Below, one piece after another: positions 26,215 to 34,090 of a stretch of 64,000 nt of DNA. The number at the start of each line of letters is the position of its first letter. Positions within the stretch are counted from its first letter, which is position 1. The position numbers and the translations under genes were made by a program. The notes beneath the pieces are model-generated. The model was given only the letters and a program-made list of their open reading frames with translations. It searched no databases and was not told where the DNA came from. Source of the DNA: Pelagibius sp. Its GTDB lineage: Bacteria; Pseudomonadota; Alphaproteobacteria; Kiloniellales; Kiloniellaceae. The stretch lies in contig NZ_JANQKD010000015.1 in assembly GCF_028281305.1 (NCBI RefSeq), forward strand, positions 88,154 through 152,153. The letters are read 5' to 3'.

Positions 26215-26224
26215 TGGTATACAA
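26215..26224. promoter_or_regulatory. Putative GntR/FadR-type autoregulatory operator
   Basis: TGGTATACAA, identical to the core upstream of tctC, lies 75 bases before the preferred gntR start. This is consistent with autoregulation. Confidence 0.6.
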
Positions 26225-26338
26225 TAGCCCACAAACCAGCCGCCGACAATATCATTCCCGCCCCGTTCCGGGGACAAAAGCGTTATGAATTCCTAACAGG
26301 AAATCTTGGAAATACCCCGCATATCATTGATCTCAATA

Positions 26339-27343
26339 TCACAAACCCCAGCGCAGTGCAGGGGTGTGCACCGGTGCATCCCAGAGCCTGCGCAGTTCGT
26401 CATCCAACAGAGTGACCGTCAGCGAACAGCCGGCCATTTCCAGGGAGGTGACGTAATTCCCAACCAGGCTGCGGGAAATGGTGACGCCGCGGCGTGCGAG
26501 CAGCTGCTCCGCTGCGTTGAACATCAGATAGAGTTCCATGAGCGGCGTGCCGCCGAAGCCGTTCAGCAGGACAAAGGCCTCGCCGCTGGCCTCACCACCG
26601 TGGGCCCGATCGCCGAAGTCCGAGAGAATGGCGGTCACCATCTCCTCGGCGATCTCGTTGGCCGAAGCCAACGCCACACGGCGGCGACCGGGTTCCCCGT
26701 GAATGCCGACGCCCAGTTCCATCTCGTTTTCGCCGAGATCGAAGGTCGGCGTACCCGCGGCCGGCACGGTACAGCTCGTCAAGGCGACACCCATGGAGCG
26801 GGTGGCGGCGTTGGCACGGTCGCCCAGCGCTTTCAGGGCAGCGAGGTCACGCCCCTCCTCCGCGGCGGCCCCCACGACCTTCTCCACGAACAGCGTCCCC
26901 GCAACACCGCGCCGGCCCGTCGAGAAGGTGGAAGTCTCCACCGCAACGTCATCGTTGGTCAGCACCGTCATGATCTCGCCGGCAGCCATCTCCGCCGCCA
27001 TCTCGAAGTTCATGACGTCGCCTTCGTAGTTCTTGACGATGAAAAGCGTTCCGGCCCCGCCGTCGACCGCCTCCGCCGCCGCCAGCATCTGGTCGGGCGT
27101 GGGCGAGGTGAAGACCTGGCCCGGACAAGCCGCGTCCAGCATGCCGTGGCCGACAAAGCCGCCATGCAGCGGCTCGTGGCCCGAGCCGCCGCCGGAGATC
27201 AGGGCCACCTTGCCGGCCTTCGGCTGGATGCGGCGCACGAACTTGTGCTCTTCCCCCAGGGCGAGAAGGTCGCTGTGGGCCGAGACGAAACCGTCCAGGC
27301 TTTCGGTGAGCACCGTCTCGGTGGCGTTGATCAGCTTCTTCAT
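26339..27343 (-). CDS. dhaK: PTS-type dihydroxyacetone kinase, substrate-binding subunit DhaK
   Basis: Binds dihydroxyacetone covalently and, with DhaL, phosphorylates it to DHAP. 334 residues: MKKLINATETVLTESLDGFVSAH, VALISGGGSGHEPLHGGFVGHGMLDAACPGQVFTSPTPDQM, VKNYEGDVMNF, VVGAAAEEGRDLAALKALGDRAN, and the substrate-binding His in MELGVGIHGEPGRRR. ATG 27343 has a GGAGAGAGGA ribosome site and is preferred over the track's 27460. It is the last gene of the transporter-dha operon, separated from dhaL-dhaM by HPr, EI and a small HTH gene. DhaK-family enzymes also act on C4 ketoses, so the true substrate may be erythrulose-like. Confidence 0.93.
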   Translation of the reverse strand: MKKLINATETVLTESLDGFVSAHSDLLALGEEHKFVRRIQPKAGKVALISGGGSGHEPLHGGFVGHGMLDAACPGQVFTSPTPDQMLAAAEAVDGGAGTLFIVKNYEGDVMNFEMAAEMAAGEIMTVLTNDDVAVETSTFSTGRRGVAGTLFVEKVVGAAAEEGRDLAALKALGDRANAATRSMGVALTSCTVPAAGTPTFDLGENEMELGVGIHGEPGRRRVALASANEIAEEMVTAILSDFGDRAHGGEASGEAFVLLNGFGGTPLMELYLMFNAAEQLLARRGVTISRSLVGNYVTSLEMAGCSLTVTLLDDELRRLWDAPVHTPALRWGL

Positions 27344-27371
27344 GACGTCCTCTCTCCTCTGCCTTGCGCCC

Positions 27372-27797
27372 TCAGGGCTGTCGCCCCTGTTCGAACAAGC
27401 GCGCGACTTTTTGAACGAACTCCTCGATGACGCGTTCCAACTCGCGATTGCGCGCCTCATCCCCCAGATCCGGCAGGTGAATGCGATGCTCGCGCAGTTT
27501 TGGCGCGTCCTTCACCAGCTTCAGGCGGGCCGGATGCGCCAGGCCATAGCTCTTCAGAAAACTGCGTCGCTGCTCGACCGAGAAGTGGCAGATCTCGAAA
27601 ATCGTCTCCAGATGGCGCGCGGGGATCGGCACTGAGTAGGCCGGGTTGGAGATCTGCGAGATGAAACTGCGGTTCTTGCCGAGCGCCGTGGCGAGGCGCT
27701 GGCGGGTGCCGGAGGGGCGCTTGTCGAGCACGCCCTGCAGCACCGCCTTGTAGGCGGCGACGGCATCGGCCGAGGCGACGGCAGGGGACCTAGCCAT
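27372..27797 (-). CDS. Small helix-turn-helix protein in the dha operon
   Basis: 141 residues. A helix-turn-helix-like core is visible: RQRLATALGKNRSFISQISNPAYSVPIPARHLETIFEICHFS, reminiscent of Xre/Cro proteins. The C-terminal half is helical and charged (SFLKSYGLAHPARLKLVKDAP ... RELERVIEEFVQKVARLFEQG). The start at 27797 overlaps the EI stop by eight bases, implying coupling; the track's longer version (27968) reads antisense-like residues. Possibly an operon-specific regulator, since DhaKLM operons are often controlled by the kinase itself; function not established. Confidence 0.7.
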   Translation of the reverse strand: MARSPAVASADAVAAYKAVLQGVLDKRPSGTRQRLATALGKNRSFISQISNPAYSVPIPARHLETIFEICHFSVEQRRSFLKSYGLAHPARLKLVKDAPKLREHRIHLPDLGDEARNRELERVIEEFVQKVARLFEQGRQP

Positions 27798-29433
27798 GCG
27801 CGTCGCCCAGCGCGATGCCGGCGATGGCCGCCTTGGTGCGCCCCAGGGCCAGCGGCGCGACAGAGAGGCTGCGCAATCCGCAGCCCAGCAGCGCCGGAAT
27901 CCGGGACGGCTCGCCGCCGGCATCGCCGCAGAGGCTGACCTCGATACCGAGGGCCCGCGCGCTGCCAACCAGCCACGTGATCAGCTTCAGCATCGCCGGA
28001 TGGGAGACGTCGTTGAGCGGCGCCACGGCAGCGATATCGCGCCCCGCAGCAGTCACGTACTGCGTCAGGTCGTTGGAGCCGATGGAGAAGAAGTCCGCCT
28101 CGGCAAAGAGCTCCGGCGCGATGGCCGCCGCCGGCACTTCGACCATCATGCCCATCGGCGCCGCCGCGCAAGCCGTGCCCTCGTCCTGCAGTTCCTTCAG
28201 CGCCTGATCAAAGAGACGCCGTGCCGCGTGCAGTTCTTCCGGACGGGTCACCATCGGCAGCATGATCTTGAGACTGCCGTGCGGCGCGGCGCGGGCCAGC
28301 GCGCGGAGCTGAACCCGGAATATCTCCGGGTGCGCCAGCGACAACCGCAGTCCCCGCACGCCCAGGAAGGGATTGGACTCCTCGGCCATCGTCAGACCAG
28401 CAATCGGCTTGTCCCCACCGGCGTCCAGTGTACGGATGACCACCGGCCTTCCTTCGGCCCATTCGAGCATCCGCCGATAGGCGCGGTACTGCTTTTCCTC
28501 ATCCGGCAGCCCGCCGGCGCGGTGGAATAGGAACTCGCTGCGTACCAGCCCGATCCCGTCGCAGTCGTTGGGATCGAGCGCGTCCAGTTCCGCCGGATCG
28601 GCGACGTTGATCATGACGGCAACCGGCGTTCCGTCGCGTGTCACCGCCGGCTTGCCGCGAAATGCAGCCTCTTCGGCCTGCACCCGCCTTGCTGCCGCCT
28701 GCCGGTCGGCAAAGGCGGCACGCTCGGCGCTGCTGGGATCGACGATCAGCAGGCCGCTTTCGCCGTCCAGCAGGGCCTCTCCCCCATCGGGCAGCTCGGC
28801 ATCGCCAAGCCCGACCACCATGGGCACGCCGCGGGCCCGCGCCAGCATGGCCACGTGACTGGAGGGGCTGCCCTGACGCAGCGCAAGCCCGCCGCCGCGG
28901 GTCCAGTCCGTTTCCAGAAAGCGGCTGGGCGTCAGGTCGCGGCCCGTCAGCACCTTGCCGGCCAGGTCCTGAGCCGGCAGCGCACGGCCGCTGAGATGCC
29001 GCAGCACACGGTCCTTCAGGTCCGAGAGGTCGCTTGCGCGGGCGCGGAAGTATTCGTCGTCGGCCGCTTCATAGTCGGCAATCTGGGTGTCCAAAGCGGC
29101 GCGCCAGGCGATCGCCGCGTTTTTGCCGTCCGCCAGGGCCGCAAGGGCCGGATCGATCAGCGCATCGTCCTCCAGCACGGCGACCTGGAACTCGATGATT
29201 CCGGCGGTCTCTGCGTCGAGATCGGCAAGAAGCGCCGCAAGCTCGGCCACGGCCTCGCTCATGGCCGCCCGCAGCCGACCGGCTTCCGCTTCCGGGTCGA
29301 GGCCTGCCGGCGATGCGGGCGCTTCGTTCGGAACCGCTTCGTCCTCCAGGACGATAAGCGGGCCGACTGCCAGACCCGGCGCCGCCGGGGTGCCCTGAAA
29401 CAGGAGCCCGTTGCGATCAGGCGTTGGCGGCAT
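27790..29433 (-). CDS. ptsI: PTS enzyme I (phosphoenolpyruvate-protein phosphotransferase) of the dha system
   Basis: Transfers phosphate from PEP to HPr. About 547 residues. Seen: N-terminal GLLFQGTPAAPGLAVGPLIVL; the phospho-His in RQGSPSSHVAMLARARGVPMVVG; GIGLVRSEFLFHRAG; RTLDAGGDKP; NPFLGVRGLRLSL; the PEP site FFSIGSNDLTQYVTAAGRD; and the catalytic Cys in SLCGDAGGEP. Start uncertain: 29433 overlaps HPr by 17 bases, and 29448 and 29466 are alternatives. Its position between HPr and dhaK indicates a dedicated phosphate chain for DhaM rather than sugar PTS transport; no EIIBC gene is in the window. Confidence 0.9.
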   Translation of the reverse strand: MPPTPDRNGLLFQGTPAAPGLAVGPLIVLEDEAVPNEAPASPAGLDPEAEAGRLRAAMSEAVAELAALLADLDAETAGIIEFQVAVLEDDALIDPALAALADGKNAAIAWRAALDTQIADYEAADDEYFRARASDLSDLKDRVLRHLSGRALPAQDLAGKVLTGRDLTPSRFLETDWTRGGGLALRQGSPSSHVAMLARARGVPMVVGLGDAELPDGGEALLDGESGLLIVDPSSAERAAFADRQAAARRVQAEEAAFRGKPAVTRDGTPVAVMINVADPAELDALDPNDCDGIGLVRSEFLFHRAGGLPDEEKQYRAYRRMLEWAEGRPVVIRTLDAGGDKPIAGLTMAEESNPFLGVRGLRLSLAHPEIFRVQLRALARAAPHGSLKIMLPMVTRPEELHAARRLFDQALKELQDEGTACAAAPMGMMVEVPAAAIAPELFAEADFFSIGSNDLTQYVTAAGRDIAAVAPLNDVSHPAMLKLITWLVGSARALGIEVSLCGDAGGEPSRIPALLGCGLRSLSVAPLALGRTKAAIAGIALGDAHG

Positions 29434-29740
29434 CCGCCTGACCTTCATCGAAGTCGCGCTCAACAAGTGCCGTCAGCGCCGAGACCGCATCGCCGGCGTC
29501 ATCGCCTTCGGCGCGAAAGAACAGCACCGTGTCCTTGGGCGCCTTGGCGGCCATGACCCGGACGATGCTTTTCGCATCGATCCAGGGACCGTCCTCCGAG
29601 ACCGCCAGTTCGATGTGCGCGGTAAAGGTCTTGGCAAGCTTGGTAAGCTTCACCGAAGGTCTTGCGTGGAGGCCGACCGCATGGGTCATGAGGACTGAAG
29701 CTTCTTCCATTTCTTCCGCCGTACTCGATAAAGTCGTCAT
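29417..29740 (-). CDS. ptsH: HPr phosphocarrier protein
   Basis: Small phosphocarrier between EI and DhaM, 107 residues as annotated. The active-site His is in THAVGLHARPSVKLTKLAKTF, with the regulatory-Ser region read as AKSIVRVMAAKAPKDTVLFF. The first ~10 residues are extra compared with most HPr proteins. An internal ATG at 29710 with GGCGGAA upstream would give the more usual ~97 residues. It lies 26 bases after dhaM. In E. coli the HPr- and EI-like parts are fused to DhaM; here all three are separate genes. Confidence 0.9.
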   Translation of the reverse strand: MTTLSSTAEEMEEASVLMTHAVGLHARPSVKLTKLAKTFTAHIELAVSEDGPWIDAKSIVRVMAAKAPKDTVLFFRAEGDDAGDAVSALTALVERDFDEGQADAANA

Positions 29741-29766
29741 AAGGTCGTCGTTCTCGATACCGGCAG

Positions 29767-30162
29767 TCAGGCCGGCGACAGTTCCTCGGCCGTGCGGCGA
29801 ACCACCTCCAGCGGCGCACCGCCGGAAGCTTCCGTCGCTGCAATCACCGCGCCTTCGACGATCGGCGCGTTGCAGATTGCAATGCGCCCGCGCCGCTCGT
29901 CGGGCTGCATTTCCACCGCCATTTCGCTGTTGGTTTCCGCCCCGCCCAGATCGACGAGAATGGCAACGCCGGCGTTGGTCCAGGCCTGATCAATCGCCCC
30001 CAGGATAGTCTCGACCGAGGTGCCGAGGCCGCCATCCGGGTCGCCCCCGCACCACGCCAGCGGGACCTCGTCGCCGACCATCTGGCGCACCATGTCCGCG
30101 GTGCCGCGGGCGACCTCCGGCGAATGGGAGACGATGACGATTCCAACCTTGTCCTCGCTCAT
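29767..30162 (-). CDS. dhaM: DhaM, EIIA(Man)-like phosphoryl donor for DHA kinase
   Basis: 131 residues. Accepts phosphate from HPr and rephosphorylates DhaL-bound ADP. Active-site His in GIVIVSHSPEVARGTADMVRQM, then LAWCGGDPDGGLGTSVETI, VLVDLGGAETNSEMAVE (read as ILVDLGGAETNSE) and a hydrophobic core ending PIVEGAVIAATEASGG. It contains only the EIIA domain, shorter than E. coli DhaM. ATGA overlap with dhaL. Confidence 0.93.
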   Translation of the reverse strand: MSEDKVGIVIVSHSPEVARGTADMVRQMVGDEVPLAWCGGDPDGGLGTSVETILGAIDQAWTNAGVAILVDLGGAETNSEMAVEMQPDERRGRIAICNAPIVEGAVIAATEASGGAPLEVVRRTAEELSPA

Positions 30163-30773
30163 TTCGCCGAGGCCTCCAGGGCCTTGCTGACGGTATCGAT
30201 CATAAGTGCCGAGGACCGGGCGCCTGGGTCCATGTGGCCGATCGAGCGCTCCCCCAGAAAGGAGGCGCGGCCGCGTTCGGCGCGCATCGGAATGGTTGCC
30301 TTAGCCGCTTCAGCCACCGCAGCGCAGAGCCCCGGCGACGCCTTGGGCTCGGCCTTCAGCGTCTCCAGGGCCGGGGCCAGGACATCCAGCATGGTCTTCT
30401 GGCCGGGGTGCGACTTGCCCCGGGCCATCACCGCTTCCAGCGCTTCTTCGAAGGCTGCCAGGGTATCGGCGGTGGCCGGTGTTTCCGGCAGGCTCTTGCC
30501 CAGGGTCATGAAGAAAGTGCCGTACAAGGGTCCCGAAGCACCGCCCACCTTCATCACCAGCGCCATGCCGATGCTCTTCAGGGCCTCAGGCAGGGACTTT
30601 TCCGCCAGGCTATCGAGATCGGCCAGCACCGCCTCGGCGCCGCGCTTCATGTTCACGCCGTGGTCGCCGTCCCCGATCGCCTGATCGAGCGCGGTCAGTT
30701 CCTCCGCGTGGTCTATCACCGCCTGCGCCACGGTCTCGATCAGGCGGCGCCGGCTTTCGCCATCCTCTAGCAT
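30159..30773 (-). CDS. dhaL: DhaL, ADP-binding subunit of dihydroxyacetone kinase
   Basis: 204 residues, all-helical barrel that holds ADP as a permanent cofactor. Seen: ELTALDQAIGDGDHGVNMKRG (Mg-ADP Asp residues), GGASGPLYGTFFMTLGKSLPE, HPGQKTMLDVLAPA and RGRASFLGERSIGHMDPGARSS, all diagnostic of DhaL. It begins 13 bases after the ABC ATPase stop, so the transporter and kinase are almost surely on one transcript, which links the imported solute to this kinase. Confidence 0.95.
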   Translation of the reverse strand: MLEDGESRRRLIETVAQAVIDHAEELTALDQAIGDGDHGVNMKRGAEAVLADLDSLAEKSLPEALKSIGMALVMKVGGASGPLYGTFFMTLGKSLPETPATADTLAAFEEALEAVMARGKSHPGQKTMLDVLAPALETLKAEPKASPGLCAAVAEAAKATIPMRAERGRASFLGERSIGHMDPGARSSALMIDTVSKALEASAK

Positions 30774-30786
30774 GCTATCCTCACTC

Positions 30787-31803
30787 TCATGCCCTCACGC
30801 GCGCACCGGCGCTGTCAAAATACAGCGGGTTGATCAGTTCGAGGGTCACCTGGTCATCCACCTCCAGCGGCGAGTCCGGTTCCACCAGGGTGGTGATTTT
30901 GCGTTCGCCCACCGTGACGTGCAGGTGGTTCTGGTCCCCCAGGTGCTCGATCCACTGCACCCTGCCCTGGGCGCTGCCGGTGTCGGCCTTGCGGATGCGA
31001 ATGTGCTCCGTGCGCGCGCCGATCGTCGCCGCTGCCGCGGGCAGGCTGCCGGCCGGAAGCAGATCGCGCGGAATCAGATTGATTGCCGGCTGGCCGAGGC
31101 GCGTCGCGACATAGACGTTGTCCGGTTCCTCGTAGATCGTCCTGGGCGCGCCGACCTGGATAAGCCGCCCGTGGTCGATAACGCCGATGCGATTCGCCAT
31201 GGTCATGGCTTCGATCTGGTCGTGGGTCACATAGAGCAGGGTCGCGCCCAGTTCCTTCTGGATGCGCTTCAGTTCCACACGCATCTCGGCGCGCAGCTTG
31301 GCATCCAGGGAGGACAGGGGCTCATCCATCAGATAGATCTGCGGTGCGCGCACCAGCGCCCGGCCGATGGCGACACGCTGCATCTCGCCGCCCGAAAGCT
31401 GGGTCGCCTTGTTGGCCAGCTTGCCGGGTATGCGCAGCATCTCGGCGATCTCGGTGACCCGCTGGCGAATCTGCTCCTCCGGCACCCGGCGGACCGGCGA
31501 GCGCAGAGGAAAGGCAAGGTTGTCGTAGACGGTCAGATGCGGATAGAGCGAGTACTGCTGAAAGACGAAGCTGACGTCGCGCACGGTCGGCGGCGCCCCG
31601 GTGACGTCCTGCCCGCCGATATGGATGCTGCCCTCATCGGCCTTCTCGAGGCCGGCCACCAGCCGCAGGGTCGTGGTCTTGCCGGCACCGGTCGGGCCCA
31701 GCAGCACCACGAACTCGCCGTCGGCGACGGTCAGGTCCATCCCTTCGACGGCGGTCAGGTCTCCGAAGCGCTTGGTGACGCCCTGCAGTTGGACCTCAGC
31801 CAT
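30787..31803 (-). CDS. ABC transporter ATP-binding protein (GlpS/GlpT-like, second of pair)
   Basis: Cytoplasmic ATPase of a carbohydrate-type importer, 338 residues. Walker A GPTGAGKTTTLRLVAGL, Q-loop FVFQQYSLYPHLTV, signature QLSGGEMQRVAIGRALV, Walker B IYLMDEPLSSLDA, H-loop TLLYVTHDQIEAMTMA, then a C-terminal TOBE/OB regulatory domain. The internal ATG 31803 (MAEVQLQGVTKRFG) is chosen; it overlaps the preceding ATPase gene by eight bases. With its partner it would form a heterodimeric ATPase, as in the Rhizobium glpSTPQUV glycerol system. Confidence 0.92.
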   Translation of the reverse strand: MAEVQLQGVTKRFGDLTAVEGMDLTVADGEFVVLLGPTGAGKTTTLRLVAGLEKADEGSIHIGGQDVTGAPPTVRDVSFVFQQYSLYPHLTVYDNLAFPLRSPVRRVPEEQIRQRVTEIAEMLRIPGKLANKATQLSGGEMQRVAIGRALVRAPQIYLMDEPLSSLDAKLRAEMRVELKRIQKELGATLLYVTHDQIEAMTMANRIGVIDHGRLIQVGAPRTIYEEPDNVYVATRLGQPAINLIPRDLLPAGSLPAAAATIGARTEHIRIRKADTGSAQGRVQWIEHLGDQNHLHVTVGERKITTLVEPDSPLEVDDQVTLELINPLYFDSAGARVRA

Positions 31804-32905
31804 GGGCCGCTCCCCCGGGCGCTGCATTGTGGAGCGCCGTCCGCAGGGCCCGCCCGCTCTCGGTCTCGAAAAGCGACAGCCGCTCCGAGAGGAAGGTCAG
31901 CCCCACCGTCTCGCCGGCGCTGACACGGGTGTCGGCCCGCAGGCGCGCCTTCACCCTGCCCTGGGCCGTTTCCACGGTGACGATCTGGTTGGTACCAAGG
32001 TATTCGGTTTCGAAGACCTTGCCCCGCAGCGCAGCCCCGTCGTCGAAGCGGATGTGCTCCGGCCGCACGCCCAGAGCGTACTCCGCCTCGCCGTGATCCT
32101 GGCGCAGCGCCGGCACGGCCACCTGCGCGCCGTTCACCGCTACGCTCGTCGCACCCTTCTGAAGGACGCCCCCAAAGGCCAGAAAGTTCATCGGCGGCGA
32201 GCCGATGAAATCGGCAACGAACATGCTGGCCGGGCGGTCATAGATCTCCTGCGGCGGGCCGAGCTGCTCGATGTACCCCTGGTTCATCACCGCGATCTTG
32301 TCGGCCATGGACATCGCTTCGAGCTGATCGTGGGTGACATAAACCGTGGTCGCGTCAATGCGGTCGTGCAAGGAGCGCAGTTCCTCGCACATCAGGTCGC
32401 GAAACTCGGCATCCAGGGTGCCCAGCGGCTCGTCCATCAGAAAAGCTTTCGGCCGCCGCACAATGGCCCGGCCCAGCGCCACCCGCTGCCGGTCGCCCCC
32501 GGCCAGGCCGGAGACCGATTTGCTCAGCAGATGGTCGATGCGCAGGAGCCGCGCGGTCTCTTCCACGCGCTCGCGGATTTCGCTCCGCGGACGGCCGATA
32601 CACTTCAGCGGAAAGCCGATGTTCTGGCGCACGTTCATATGCGGATAGAGTGCAAAGAGCTGGAACACGAAGGCGATATCGCGCTCTGAGGCACGGTTGA
32701 AAGTCACATCCTCACTGTCCAGCCGGATGACACCGGAAGTCGGCAGCTCGAGCCCGGCGATCATACGCAGGGTCGTGGTCTTGCCGCAGCCCGAAGGCCC
32801 CAGCATGACGAAGAAGTCTCCGTCCTCGATGGTGAAGGAGGAGTCGGCGACGGCGACGAAGTCGTCGAAGGTCTTGCGCAGGCTTTCCACCCGAATCTCG
32901 GCCAT
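31796..32905 (-). CDS. ABC transporter ATP-binding protein with altered signature (first of pair)
   Basis: 369 residues. Walker A GPSGCGKTTTLRMIAGL, Q-loop FVFQLFALYPHMNV, Walker B AFLMDEPLGTLDA and H-loop TVYVTHDQLEAMSMADK are intact, but the ABC signature reads SGLAGGDRQRVALGRA instead of LSGGQ. The partner ATPase keeps LSGGE, so one composite ATP site may be degenerate, as in some heterodimeric ABC proteins. C-terminal TOBE-like domain present. It lies 10 bases after the small membrane protein gene. Confidence 0.92.
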   Translation of the reverse strand: MAEIRVESLRKTFDDFVAVADSSFTIEDGDFFVMLGPSGCGKTTTLRMIAGLELPTSGVIRLDSEDVTFNRASERDIAFVFQLFALYPHMNVRQNIGFPLKCIGRPRSEIRERVEETARLLRIDHLLSKSVSGLAGGDRQRVALGRAIVRRPKAFLMDEPLGTLDAEFRDLMCEELRSLHDRIDATTVYVTHDQLEAMSMADKIAVMNQGYIEQLGPPQEIYDRPASMFVADFIGSPPMNFLAFGGVLQKGATSVAVNGAQVAVPALRQDHGEAEYALGVRPEHIRFDDGAALRGKVFETEYLGTNQIVTVETAQGRVKARLRADTRVSAGETVGLTFLSERLSLFETESGRALRTALHNAAPGGAAHG

Positions 32906-32915
32906 AGCGCTCTCG

Positions 32916-33143
32916 CTACTCCTTGAAGTGGCTGACGATGATGAACATCACCGTGCCGGTCAGAATGGTGACGAAGGAGTAAGTGAAGAGCTCGAGGTAG
33001 AAGGGCTGCATGAGCATGAATGTGCCCACGGCAATGATGACGGTCGCCAGGTTCTCCCAGGGTCCCCGGCGCAACTGTAGGAAGCGGGTGAGCAGACTCT
33101 GGCTCTCGCTGTCTTTGCGGTGATCGATGTCCTGGCGGCTCAT
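32916..33143 (-). CDS. Small two-helix membrane protein (GlpU-like)
   Basis: 75 residues with two predicted membrane helices: NLATVIIAVGTFMLMQPFYLELF and SFVTILTGTVMFIIVSHF. The N-terminus is charged and cytosolic-looking. It starts by a four-base overlap with the upstream permease stop. A small unknown protein (GlpU) is found at the corresponding place in glycerol ABC operons of rhizobia, so this is probably its counterpart; its role in transport is not known to me. Confidence 0.75.
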   Translation of the reverse strand: MSRQDIDHRKDSESQSLLTRFLQLRRGPWENLATVIIAVGTFMLMQPFYLELFTYSFVTILTGTVMFIIVSHFKE

Positions 33144-34090
33144 TTCCTGACCGCTCCGAAGGTGATGCCGCGCAGCAGGTGTTTCCTGAGCACGATGGTG
33201 AAAACCACGATGGGAATGAGGAAGAGGGTCGCGCCCGCCGCCACCGCCGGCCAGTCGAGCCCACCCTCCCCGATAATCGTCGGAATGAAGGGCGGCGCCG
33301 TCTGGGCTGTGCCGGAGGTCAGCAGCAGGGCAAAGGCATACTCGTTCCAGGCAAAGATCAGGCAGAAGATCGCGGTGGCGGCGATGCCGGTCGCTGCCTG
33401 CGGCAGCACGACCTTCACGAAGGCCTGCAGGCGCGTGTAGCCGTCGATCAGGGCCGCCTCTTCATACTCGCGCGGGATCTCGTCGATGAAGCCCTTCAGC
33501 AGCCAGACCGCCAGCGACACGTTGACTGCCGTGTAGAGCAGGATCATGCCCAGATGCGTGTCGGAGAGCCCGAGAGTGCGGTACATCAGGAAGATCGGGA
33601 TCGCCACCGCGATGGGCGGCATCATCCGCGTACTGAGGATGAAGAACATGAGGTCGTCCTTCAGCGGCACCTTGAAGCGCGAGAAGGCATAGGCCGCCAG
33701 GGTGCCGAGGAAGACCGAAAGGAATGTCGAGCCGAAGCCGATGATGACCGAGTTCAGGAAGCGCTCGCCGAACTTCGACGGCCCTGCGATCACCATGTTG
33801 CGGTCGCGCACGAGACGTTCCACCCAGTTCTCCGGCGGCGGCAGCGAGGCCATGTACTCCGGCGTCTGGCGGGTGCGCGTGGTGAAGAGGTTCACGTAGC
33901 CTTCCAGCGAAGGCTCGAAGATCACCTTCGGCGGATAGGAGATCGAGTCCGGCGGCGTTTTGAAACTGGTCATCAGGATCCAGACCAGCGGCAGGATGGT
34001 GATCAGGGCGTAGAGGATCACCACGCCGCCGGCCAGATGCCGCGTCCAGGGCTTCGACTCCACGACGGAATGTGCGCTGGCGGCACTCAT
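33140..34090 (-). CDS. Carbohydrate ABC transporter permease (GlpQ-like, MalG type)
   Basis: 316 residues with about six helices. The permease EAA loop is seen in DEIPREYEEAALIDGYTRLQAFVKVVLPQAATGIAATAIF. A periplasmic insertion between helices 1 and 2 (SFKTPPDSISYPPKVIFEPSLEGYVNLF) is typical of MalG-type subunits. ATG 34090 overlaps the partner permease stop as ATGA; the track's 34372 start is an artefact of reading into the upstream gene. Confidence 0.92.
   Translation of the reverse strand: MSAASAHSVVESKPWTRHLAGGVVILYALITILPLVWILMTSFKTPPDSISYPPKVIFEPSLEGYVNLFTTRTRQTPEYMASLPPPENWVERLVRDRNMVIAGPSKFGERFLNSVIIGFGSTFLSVFLGTLAAYAFSRFKVPLKDDLMFFILSTRMMPPIAVAIPIFLMYRTLGLSDTHLGMILLYTAVNVSLAVWLLKGFIDEIPREYEEAALIDGYTRLQAFVKVVLPQAATGIAATAIFCLIFAWNEYAFALLLTSGTAQTAPPFIPTIIGEGGLDWPAVAAGATLFLIPIVVFTIVLRKHLLRGITFGAVRK

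Noticed and set aside
26140-26224. Upstream TTG start for the GntR gene
   Set aside because: It would add 28 residues unlike the family and place the start inside the operator palindrome; ATG 26140 gives normal length.
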